Positions 1-10,731 of a stretch of 64,000 nt of DNA are shown piece by piece. Origin of the DNA: Volvox africanus (lineage: Eukaryota; Chlorophyta; Chlorophyceae; Chlamydomonadales; Volvocaceae); assembly GCA_030268105.1 (NCBI GenBank), contig BSDZ01000016.1, forward strand, positions 2,549,501 to 2,613,500, read 5' to 3'. The translations under genes were made by a program, and so were the position numbers. Within the stretch, counting starts at the first letter, position 1; each line of letters starts with the position of its first letter. The notes under the pieces are model-generated. The model had not been told where the DNA came from. It did no database searches and worked only from the letters and a program-made list of their open reading frames with translations.

Positions 1-330
1 AGCCAGCGCTGGATATCAACCCGTCCCTGTCCGATTCCATCTTGATGTCACTCAGCGTTTTTTGTCGCTGTAGCAGAAGGGGAAGCTCCGTTGTCTCAAT
101 AATGATCGTACACTTCGGAAGGCACAATTTGCGATTGCAATAATTGACCGCGACGCATTTCCGCTATCCGCACTCTCTTTATTCCACTCAGCCGTTTTAC
201 TCTTACACATACTCGTACACCTACGTTTTTAACCCTTTCAGCAGCTCATTTCCCCCCCATCCGCACCCCCACCCGCACCCGCACCCTCACGACTGTTTCT
301 CTTCTTCCCCTCTTCTCGCTCGCCGTCCAG
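1..330 (+). other. probable intron (or unresolved exon) upstream of the first CLPD exon
   Basis: No convincing exon was found. The stretch contains a C-rich CCGCAC-type short repeat (about 258-289) and a pyrimidine tract leading into the CAG acceptor at 328-330. An open stretch at 3-60 could be the end of an earlier CLPD exon, but I could not connect it in phase to the next one. Confidence 0.4.
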
Positions 331-3300
331 GTTGTCGGTCGATGTGGAAGGTTTAAAGGCGGAGGCCTCGAAGCGTCTCAAGGGGGATACGGACGCAGAG
401 CAGGCAAAGAAGAAGCAGGTACGGCGTTGCGAACCAACATTGCACAACAGTACGGCGCATGTGTATACGTCTGTGTGTGTGTGAGCGTGAGACACGGAAA
501 GAGGTTGGGGGCAGCGGAACCAAAATCAAAGCCCTCTTCACCCGCCTTCTGTCTTCTCCTCCCTCCTGCCCCCTTCCTTCCAGCGTATATGTATGTGTGC
601 GTTTTTCTTCTCGCTCCTCCAGGCCCCCCCCAGACTCCGTCTCCGCACCCACCGTTCCTCCATCCCCACCTGCCGCTGATCCTCTGATCCGCACCTGCCG
701 CTACAGAGCTCAGGCGCGAAGGAGGGTCCCAAGATGACGGAGGAGTACTGCAAGGACCTGTGCGCGGAGGTCCGGGCTGGACGGATTGACCCGGTGAGGG
801 GCCCACATGACGGTGCGGCGGGAGGGGCGAGGGAGTATGTGATGCGTGTGTTTGGGTATGTGCACACGCGCGCGTGTGTGTGAGTGCTGTGTGTGAGTGC
901 TATGGGTATGAGTATGGGTGGTGTGGGTGTTTTTCCTATTCTGTTATGAATCCAAGAATAAGAACACGACCCCTAGGCGAGGGTAATGCAACACTTGGTT
1001 GAAGTCCGTCCCTCACCCTCGCATTGGCGGCCGCGGGAAACAGCTGTCAGTTGCAAGGTGGTTGGTGGTTGGTGGGAAGAGGGGGAGAGTAAGGATCAAT
1101 GCAGTGGAAAGCCTGGGTCGACCAGATCTATTACGTCACCTGATATATGTTTTGCTGATTCCCTGGTTGCTCTCATCCCCACTGGATTTCAATCGTATAG
1201 GTGGTGGGTCGAGAGCGTGAGGTGGCGCGAGTCGTACAGATTCTCGCCCGTCGTACAAAGAACAACCCTATCCTGTTGGGCGAGCCAGGTGTGGGCAAGA
1301 CCGCGATCGCCGAGGGTCTGGCAGCCGCTATCGTGCACCGCTCCCCTCAACTGGATGGGGCGCCATTACCCGAGTTCCTGCACTCGAAGCGCATTCTGCA
1401 GCTCGACGTCGGCCTGCTGATTGCCGGTGGGTCAGTGCGCGGGTCAGTGTGTGGGTCAGTGAACGATCGAGGGGCACGTAGGGCCCTTCTCTTCCATCAG
1501 CTCCTGATTGTTGCTGCAAAGCTGCATATTTGTGGACTCAGGCTGATCTGTGACTGAGCTGTATGTGATTTACGTTTTTTATTTTGCCGCTCCTGCCGTA
1601 CAGGTGCAAAGGAGCGCGGCGAGCTGGAGAGCCGGGTAACGAAGCTGATTGCGGAGGTGAAGGAGTCCGGAAACATTATCTTGATGTGAGTGATGTCGTA
1701 TTTTGAAGTTGCTTTCCCCAAACAAGGCAAAATAACAAAACGAAACTGCTGAAATGAAATTATTTTTTCATTTGGGTAAAAAAATAAATTTAAGTCACGT
1801 AACGTCTGAACTGCGTGTGGGGAGTACGAAGGAAGGGCTTCCGCCACTACGAACTAAATGATTAAAACGGAGGTGACGGTCATACATGGCTGTCGTACAT
1901 TGATACTCATTCGCTCTGAAAAATTCTCTCCCCTAGTTTTATCCATGACAAATCATTTATTTTAATTGTAAAATAATTCAATTATTCCAAATTGTAAATT
2001 TCGCAAAACAGGATTGACGAGATCCACACGCTGGTGGGCGCCGGCAGTGTCGGTCGAGGCGGCGGTGGTGGCTTGGACATCGCAAATCTGGTCAAACCCG
2101 CATTGGCGCGCGGGGAGTTCCAGGTCATCGGCGCTACGACATTGGACGAGCACAGGAAATACATTGAGCGAGACGCCGCCCTGGAACGGCGCTTTCAACC
2201 CATTACTATTGATGAGCCGACCCCGGAGGCCACCATGGCCATTCTCATGGTACGGAAAGATGCACCGACCCGTGGGTCATGCGGGTTCATACCGGTCTTA
2301 AGCATAATGCCGAGAAAGGAAGGAGAGGTTTATTTTGTCCCTCCACATCCATTACCCACCTCTCTCATCCTGTAAGCTTCACCTCAATCCTCCAAGTGAT
2401 TCATTTCCCGCCGCCGCCGCCGCCGCCCACCTCATTGACTTCTTAAACATAAACACACGCACACGTCGGTACCAATCTGTTCCCAATGTCTTCAATTTAA
2501 TACGTATTCTGTTTCTGATAAATACCCATACCCACCATCACCGATGCATGTACGACAGGGCCTGAAGGAGCGGTACGAACGCCATCACCGCTGCGCCTAC
2601 ACCGAGGAGGCGCTTGCCGCCGCCGTCACTCTCTCTCACAAGTACATCGCTGACCGCTTTTTACCGGACAAGGCCATCGACCTCATCGATGAAGCTGGAT
2701 CGCGAGCCCGCATTGCGGCGTACACCGCCCGCCAGGCGCGAAGCCGTCAGCAGATCCGAATGGCGCAGGTCCCATCGGTCTCGTCCGCAGCGAGTGGCGT
2801 TCAGGGAGGGAGCGCGGGGGGCTCGTCGGCGTCCTCCGCCGGCTCCTCACTCTCTCGCGAGCACCCTAAGCTTCACGAGTATTTGCAGGTAGGGTGGGTG
2901 GGGTGATATGGGATGATGGAGGCGCCTCTTCGGTAGGCCCTACTATCCATCACTACGGATTCGGAGTAACTCCCCCCCCTCCCCAACATACACACACATA
3001 TACAGACATACCCCGCCAGAGAAGGGAAACTGCTTAACGTGACGAGGCTCTTCCCCCCCTCATTGCTCGGTCCCGTCCCTGGCGCAGGTTCTCGTCACTA
3101 AGGACGAGGCGGTTAAGGACGGCTTGTACGAGGAGGCCGTTATCCTGCGCCGTCGGGAGATCGACTATAGGTACGACTCAACTGTCCCTTCCTATTCATG
3201 AAAAGGGTTTTAGGGTGTTTCATTTACATCTGGAGCGAGAGAGCCAGGAAATGAGTACAAATCTCTCTCTGTGTACATTTTCATTATGACGTCATATTCA

Positions 3301-5685
3301 CCATCTCTGGCAGACACCCCTCCGCCCCCCTCCACCTTTAACCCCCCTCCACCCTCCACCCCTCCGCCCCAGGTCGGAGCTGGCGGGTCCCAGCTCTGAC
3401 GGCTCTGTGTTGCCGGTGGTGGGGGTGGAGGACATCGAGGCCATCGTGTCCGCCTGGACCGCCATCCCGGTTGAGAAGATGAGCGAGGATGAGAAGGAGA
3501 AGCTGCTCAGCATGGTGGGCAAGGAAGGGCAGGGGAGGGGAGGGGGAGTCGCGCGGGCGGGGGGCCCATGTCGTACACCCTCCAAGAAGGCAATCCAGAA
3601 TCTGAAAAAAGTTATCAGGGACTTAACGACTGCAATACATCTCCTCCCCCTCTTCTCCCCGTTTGTACGAATATCCCTGTATGTGTCACACTAGTGGCTG
3701 GGAACGTCACAAGTTAGCAATGCATTATATGACGCTCCCCCGCCCCTCACCCCTCACCCCTCGCCGCCCGCAGCGCGATGAGCTGGGGCACCGGGTGGTG
3801 GGTCAGGAGGACGCGGTGGAGTCAATCGCCACCGCGCTGTGCCGGGCGAGGTGCGGCCTGAAGGACCCGCGCAGGCCCGTGGCGTCGCTTCTCTTCGTGG
3901 GCCCGACAGGTACGACAGGTTAACAATGTGTCGTAGTTCAAGGGGCAGTTATCATAATGATCATCTTCGTACTTTGTCGCACCAAAAGGATGCGGTCAAG
4001 TTTGGAAAGGAATTAGTTATGTTGGTTGTTTAGGAGATCGTAGTTTTGGAGGTAATCGTGCTTTTAGTGGTCTGTGGCTGTACGGCACACTCGGGATTAG
4101 GGTTTTAGGGTTTATGAGTGAGTTCAGGAGTGGATTGGTCGCGCAGGTGTGGGCAAGACCGAGCTGGCGAAGGTGTTGGCCGAGCAGTACTACGGGTCTC
4201 ACGACGCGCTGCTTCGTCTCGACATGTCGGAGTATATGGAGAGACACAGCGTGTCGAAGCTGGTGGGGGCGCCGCCGGGATACGTTGGTTTCGGAGACGG
4301 CGGGAAATTGACGGAGGCCATTCGGCGGCGGCCATTCAGCGTCGTACTGTTCGACGAGATCGAGAAAGCGCACCCTGATGTGTTTGCGATGTTACTACAG
4401 ATCATGGAGGACGGTCGTCTCACGGACTCCCAGGTACGGAAGTACGGCTTCTAGGTTATATTTGTACGGCACCATGTAAGGCCCGCGGTGACGTAACCTA
4501 TCCGTTGTCCTTTATTTTCATCACCCTCTCATCATCTGCTCACCTGTGTATATGCTTCCTCCTCCCCTTTCCTCGTTGTACGACACGTACTACACAGGGC
4601 CGTACGGTTTCCTTCAAACACGCCATGATCATCCTGACGTCCAACATCGGCTCCCGCATCATTGCCGCTGGTACCGGTGGCGGCGCGGGAGGTCGCAATG
4701 CGGGTGTCTTCTCCCGCGGTGCTGACATGGTGGCCGATGACGACCGTACGGCAGCGCTGGCAGCACACAAACTGAAGCAGGAGGTGCTGGGGGAGGTCCG
4801 CAGCTTCTTCAGCCCCGAGCTGTTGAACAGGTGTGGTGATGTCATGCTGCTGGGGGGAGGGGAGGGTATTGTGTGTGTGTGTGTCTATGCGGGGGAGGAA
4901 GGGGGAGACGTTGGCTGTTTGTTTTACCTTCCCCCGTCATGTTCGGTTTGTGCAGATTTGATCCGGCAATTTATCTGTTGTTTTCCGTTATGTAGGTTTG
5001 ATGAAACGGTTGTCTTCCAACGGTTGCGCCGCTCCGACGTGGCCACCATCGCCGGGTTGTTGATGGAAGAGACCGTTAGCCGGGCTTCGGAGCGGGGACT
5101 GCAGGTTGAGATTGCGCCTGCGCTCATGGAGCACATCATTGCGGAGGGATACAGTGAGGAGTACGGCGCGCGGCCGCTGCGCCAGGCGATCGTACGGTGA
5201 GTGTACTGCAGCGCCTTTTTAGTACTGGCACATGTGGTGTTTGTGTTGAAGTGGAGCTGATCCTGCGGATCTTCGGGAATAAGGCCCTGCGAAACCATAA
5301 CCATAACCATAACCGTAACCAAAGCAAGTACTAACGGCATTTCCCAATCCCCTTCCACCTTCCATCTCCGCCACTCAGATTGGTGGACGATCCGCTCTCA
5401 GATGCCGTACTGCACCGGAAGTTCCCCGTCGACACGCGCCTTGTGCTGTCCTTGAACTCTGATGGTGTTGTCACCGTCCGTACGGCAGAAGAGGAGGAAG
5501 CGGCGGCGGCGACGGCGCATGCCGACATGAGCAGTGCTCACCTGGCGCAACATCCTAGCGGCGTTGATGGCGGCATCCTGGTGTCCGTCGGCCCCGGCGG
5601 CGGCGTGGGCGTGTACGGCAATGGTAGCGGGGCTGCTGAAAAGCGCGAACCGGTTGTGTTGAAGGCGACCATGGAGGAGAACTAA
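331..5685 (+). CDS. CLPD1: ClpD-type HSP100/Clp AAA+ chaperone, 3' part (5' end outside the window or unresolved)
   Basis: Thirteen exons read in one frame: 331-418, 707-793, 1201-1426, 1604-1685, 2012-2249, 2559-2888, 3088-3170, 3373-3514, 3774-3909, 4147-4433, 4598-4830, 4996-5196, 5379-5685 (812 residues plus stop). First AAA+ module: Walker A GEPGVGKT (about residue 85), Walker B IILMIDE, then SRARI. A short middle segment with no ClpB-style long coiled coil follows, then a second module with GPTGVGKT (about 468) and VVLFDE. The wording [11 protein letters not shown] and the SVGRG insertion after the first Walker B match plant ClpD (ERD1) rather than ClpC. ClpD is a stromal unfoldase partner of the plastid Clp protease; plastid location is inferred because the transit peptide is not seen. 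The start of the first exon shown resembles the end of the Clp N-domain. Odd points: the loop that normally carries [IVL]GF for ClpP docking reads NAGVF, and the C-terminal tail is long and alanine/glycine-rich. The first TGTAA lies 2.6 kb past the stop (8298-8302). Confidence 0.92.
5293..5321. repeat. CATAAC hexanucleotide repeat in the last CLPD intron
   Basis: About four copies of CATAAC, the later ones with a G substitution, lie inside the intron 5197-5378. It is a simple microsatellite with no sign of function. Confidence 0.8.
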
Positions 5686-8600
5686 GGCGTTATCGAACGA
5701 CAGTTGCCACTGTTGCCGTATATAATGCCGTACCGCAGTGTTCACGTCCGCCGCACAGACGCTGATGGGAGTGGAGCAGCCGTCTCGTCCCGTCTCCCAG
5801 AGCAAATTGCTCGAGGGAGGGAGGGAGGTAATGATCCAACTCTGCAGTTGACTCCGGGGCCTTCGGGAAGTGGGAATGGCGTGGGTGGGTTGGCGGGGCC
5901 GGGGGTGGGCAACAAAAGGGGAGCGTAGATCACGGTACGGTACGGTACGGGCCATAAACGGCATATATGGATACGAGGGACTTGGGCAACATAACATTAC
6001 GAGGTCTGTTTTTATCTGGGATAATAATTTGGTTTGTGTGTATCTGTGTAGGGGTGGTGGGAAAGTATGTCACGCCGTACAGCGCCTAACGTAATGAGGG
6101 ATATATCCTGCTGTGTCTTCTCTTAGAAGAGCCCTGAGGGTCTGTGTCGTGCTGCTGCTCTGCTGCACATGATGATGATAATCAGGAGCTGGAAGTAAAA
6201 GTAGAAGTTGTACGGCCCATGCAAGAAGCCCAAAGACGAAAATCGCTGAGTTCGTTAGTTGTGCAGTACATGCCGTACATCCTCTGCCGTCACCAACATG
6301 CATGTTCGATTCGGTGATGATGACGTAGGGGGGTTGGGATGGAGTCATGGCGTGTTGCCAATATCGTACGCTTCTCTCTGAAGTGTACTGTTATATCAGA
6401 GTCGGCCTCGGATTGGTTTAATGAAAACATGTATCTTGTGTTGGTTGTGATAATTTGATTTGAAAAATCCTTGGTCATGGCTTGGTCGATCTGCCGGTTA
6501 CCGGTTATCGGGATGCCAACGGCCAACGGATAGTTGGCGAGGGGCGGCACGTCCTTTGAGGGTGCTACCTGGGGACTTCGCTGCCGTTTGCGGGTCATGT
6601 TGTACAACAAAAAAACACGCACGCACACGATATGTAGTTTGTTTTGGCGATATATGCAGTTCTCCGCCCTGTGCGGTTATTCTTTTGTTATGAGCTGTCT
6701 CTTGTATGTTTGGGAGGAGGACGAGGAGGAAGGAACGCGCCCCGAGGCTGGGGAGCCGGGGGGGGGGAGGGGGGTGAGAGGGGGCGCAGCGGCGGTGGCG
6801 GTGGCCAACCCCAGACTGGCCATCGTTGCCAGGAAACTGGAGGGCTGCGGCTCTTTTCCCCCACCCTGCCCCACCCGAGTGTCGTGGGTACCAACGTGCG
6901 TGTGTGTTGGTCGTGCTTTCTGTTGTGAACCCCCCTTCATCAGCGTCTCGGTCTGTTTTCGTTTACCCGCTCGCTTTCGATCTCTTCTTGGGTGCCTCGG
7001 GAGCTGCCTGCTGTCGTTGTTTGAGCAGAGATCGCTTAAAAGAAACTCCGTCGGTAAGAACGATGATGTTCTGAGGTCATCTTCGTAAGCCTTTGTACAG
7101 TTGTCAGTTCTTTCGTACGTTTGTACGACGGATTTGTACGGTACTTGTGGTTAGTTCGGTGAAACGGTTGGCCTGGCTGGTGCGAAACATGGAGAAGATA
7201 TAACCAATTGTCGTATGTACGGTTCCCGCCGCAGGAGAGAAAAATTTGATGTTCCACTACGCACTGGCGATACGAACCGATTTTATTCGGTTAGCAGTTA
7301 CCGGTGTTCGGTTCCGGATTAGAAATATATTTCCGAGATTCTGTGCGCTCTTGACACAGCTGGGATGTTTTCATGTGTTAACAGCGTGTACAGTACTTCT
7401 AGTTAGTTGCCATGGCCGTTGTTGGAATGGTGACGGACAGACGATGCCGACTATTGGTCGTTTGTCGTTTCTCGTTTGTCGTTGGTAAAGTGGTGGTGGC
7501 TTCGCTGTGCCCGTGGATGGTGGTATGCTTCTTGCAAATGTGCCGTACAGTTTCTCCGGGTATGATCCCGTTCTGTACTTCCCCAGAGGGTGGAATCCGG
7601 CCAGATTGGCGGGAGCTCCACCGTGAATTGGGAATTCCAATTTGATCCAGATCCAAATATTCAGATTTGAATTTGAGTATTAGCGCCGATACAACTTTGT
7701 GTGGAACATCGCCACACATATCTGGAGCTGGTACACGGGATGGAGGCATATGGCCTGATTAGAACTGTCCTTTTCTATCTTGGAAAGCACGAAGCCTGTG
7801 TGACGTACCGTACGGCTATTGTTGGGCCGTGTTGATTGAAATGCTGTTGGGTAGGGTGCGGGTTGACGGGTAGCGTGGGTGAGGGCTGGTTGTCGGAGGA
7901 TTGTCTATCTGCAAAATGGTGAGGTGTGTGTTCAATAGGAGGCGAGGGTATGCGTGTTCGTGTGTATGTGTGCGTGTGCGTGTGCGTGTGTGTTTTTCGT
8001 TAGTATTTTATTCGGTGGGGAAGGGGGGGAGGGTGGCCACGGATCGGATATGTCTTTTTGGGTTCCCATGAAGATGTGCAGACCGTACTGCCGATCCTGA
8101 TCCCCCACCCCGTCCCCCGCACCAGTTCTTCATTGTGTTGTACAGTACGTGGGGTGTCGTACAGTACGGAAACCACCATAGTTACTGTGGGTTGGGGTAA
8201 GGGCTGCAAGGTGCGAGGGAGGGAGGTCCACATATCCTCATAAGCAAACACAGCCTTTCTGGGTCTTGGGGTTTTTGACTCTTTGACTTCTCATCAATGT
8301 AAGCCTTTTTGAGTTGGCGCATCGCGAGACGGACGGATGGACGGACGGACGGAGGTAGGGGAGGTCGATGAAATGATTCAGGTTCAGGGTAGATGAAACG
8401 GAGCCGTACAGCGGGGAGCCCGATATCTCAAATTGCGAGTTCGTCAAATTTATAACTGGAAAGGTTTTCTTACTCCATATGGTCATGTAGAATGCAGAGG
8501 CAACTCCCTGGTCACCGCCGCCCTTGTATGGTGGTATTGCCGCCAGTATTGTGTCGTATCATTTGCCGGTAATATCTTTGGATTTGTTTATTTACTTGAA

Positions 8601-10731
8601 TGGCGGACACCTGCATTTGGTGGTTTCGCTCGCTCGCACTCTTCGTGGTTTCGGAATGCCATAGTTTGGTGTACGGCGGCCCAGCCCCTCTTGGAGCCTC
8701 TCTGGCTTGCGCTCCTGTCATGGAGGCGCTGTCAACGTATTTCATTTGGGCTTCCGCTTGCCCCCCGCCACTGAGGGGGGAGGAAAAGACATTACGCATG
8801 TGTATGTATGTGTGTATGTGTGTATACGGCATCCGCATTCGGTGGGGTGTGGGCGTGCAAGGAGAACGGGTGTTGTAACAAAGACTTCGAAGGTCTGTTT
8901 GTTGGAACTGTTTCCGACAGCTGCGGCTCGAGGCGCATGTAGGGCGGGGACATTCCCACCCTAACCGGTGTATGTGTTGGTGTTGGGTGTAGGTGTATGT
9001 AAAGGCTTGTGCGAGGCCTAGGCGGCATCATCGTCAAGTACATTAATTCCATCACGTCTTCAGAAATGAAATTTTAATATATAGGAGATACGTACATGCA
9101 AAAAAATACATATATATATATATATTCTCACTTCTTTATAAACCCAAAATAATTCAGAAGCAGTGAAGCAACCAGCCTGCACCCGGGGACACAGGTGTTG
9201 ACTGAATTTCGGGGAATAAGACGCGAAAGCGGGAGGACCCTCGACGGTTTGGATGGAGAAATACCACCCGGCCTTGACATGCTTCAACAGATGCATGAGC
9301 CGCCTCCTCACCCCTGGTGGGTCGGCGGACACGAGCTCTCCGCCGCGAAGTCACCGGATAGTGGCCGAAAGGGTGCGCGGTCGGGGCGTATGGAAGATGA
9401 GGGTTCATTGCGGGGCGTACGGCAATGTGTCTCATGTGGGACCTGTCCGTGAGTAAGAGCTTGAGACCGTGTCGACACACGGCCCCAAACTTATGAAACA
9501 TGTGGTACTGCATCGTTTAGGAGATCTGCTGGAGCAGACACTGACGTGGCAATGACTTGCAACCGTCCTTGGCTTCATTGAGACTGCAACGAGCGGTCTT
9601 GACTTGGCTTGGCCCGTGATGCCGATAAGCTGCGAGGAGAACGCTGCCTTGATAAATCCAACTGTGAGCCAATAAGAATGATATGACGCGGCAGCTCCTT
9701 ACGTACCAACTTTACGCCCATTCGCGTCGTACTCCGTACTCTGTACAATTCTGTACAATTCAGTTCAAACTCCCCATCCGGCTGTTACGAGCCGAATGAC
9801 TTCCAAGCATCGACTCTACTCATCTGCTATTGCTATGCCGTGATATGCGTCTTTCGGCTCCTCAGAGCCAATCCTAGTCAATGACCAGCCATCACAAACT
9901 GAGCCGCCTAGCCAACCTCAAACGCTTCAGTGATTGCTTACAATAGCGTAATTATAATTATTAGGTGAATAACGTTGGTTCTCGTCATGCCGTTGCAGTT
10001 CCAGTTTGGTGCGCGTGACAGTTGGATGTCACGCGCTGTGCAGCTTACGCTCTGTGCTGTGACACTGACTCCGCCAGGCTCCTTCTTCATAGGCTTCTGT
10101 TTTGCTTAAGCTCCTCCATTCGGTAACCAAAACACGTTATAAATTACTTTGACGTGCTTTATATTGTTGGAAATATGCTTTCGGAGGTCTCATGCCTAGA
10201 CAAACCAAGCTACCAAGGTCACTATCCTCGCACCCTAGCGCACTGAAACCATACTTTATGTTTAAAAATATATCTTTGCATGAGTCCTGCTAGGTCGCAG
10301 CGCTTAGCCTCGCAGGTCTCAGTTTTGGCGGTTAGGTAGTTTCAACGTTTCATCTTACCCCTGCCCCAGACAGGGGTTCCCCTGTCGATACCATAACCTA
10401 AAACATGGCATCAGCATGTTTGCACAATAATGAATTGTTGCTGATATGTTCGTCGATGACACGGGAATTAAAGGAAAGAGGCTTGGCGCCTTCTTCAGGC
10501 GGAGACGCAAATTGGCCGGAGGAATGATGGACGAGCTGCCGTACATCCACGACATTAAACTATGTTAATTCAGTATATTGCGAGCTATATAATGTAATTC
10601 GTCTAAATTAATGATAGACGCACGGGACAACCCAGCACTTGGTTCAAGGATACTATGTTTGCATTTACAGCCTTAATTTGTAATGTGACTTAACAAGGCC
10701 TCACGTCGGAACTGTTCATAACACTTGGAAA
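5686..10731. other. 5-kb stretch with no recognised gene (CLPD 3' UTR plus spacer)
   Basis: Only short open frames without family resemblance occur. The region holds a GGTAC short tandem at about 5935-5950, GT-rich microsatellite patches near 7950-8000 and 8800-8830, and TGTAA signals at 8298-8302 and 8874-8878, which may end the CLPD transcript. Open frames on the minus strand between 9060 and 9513 have no motif I recognise. A 9-bp perfect hairpin lies at 10011-10036. From about 9500 to 10700 the sequence is AT-richer and looks like ordinary spacer and promoter. Confidence 0.6.
10011..10036. repeat. perfect 9-bp inverted repeat with 8-nt loop
   Basis: GCGCGTGAC at 10011-10019 pairs exactly with GTCACGCGC at 10028-10036 across the loop AGTTGGAT. 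It lies in spacer about 700 bp upstream of the hydrolase start codon. It could be an operator-like element or chance; no poly-T or other landmark accompanies it. Confidence 0.6.

Noticed and set aside
4090..4115. TTAGGGTTTTAGGGTTTA, similar to algal telomere repeats
   Set aside because: Only about two imperfect units inside a CLPD intron; too short to be an interstitial telomere.
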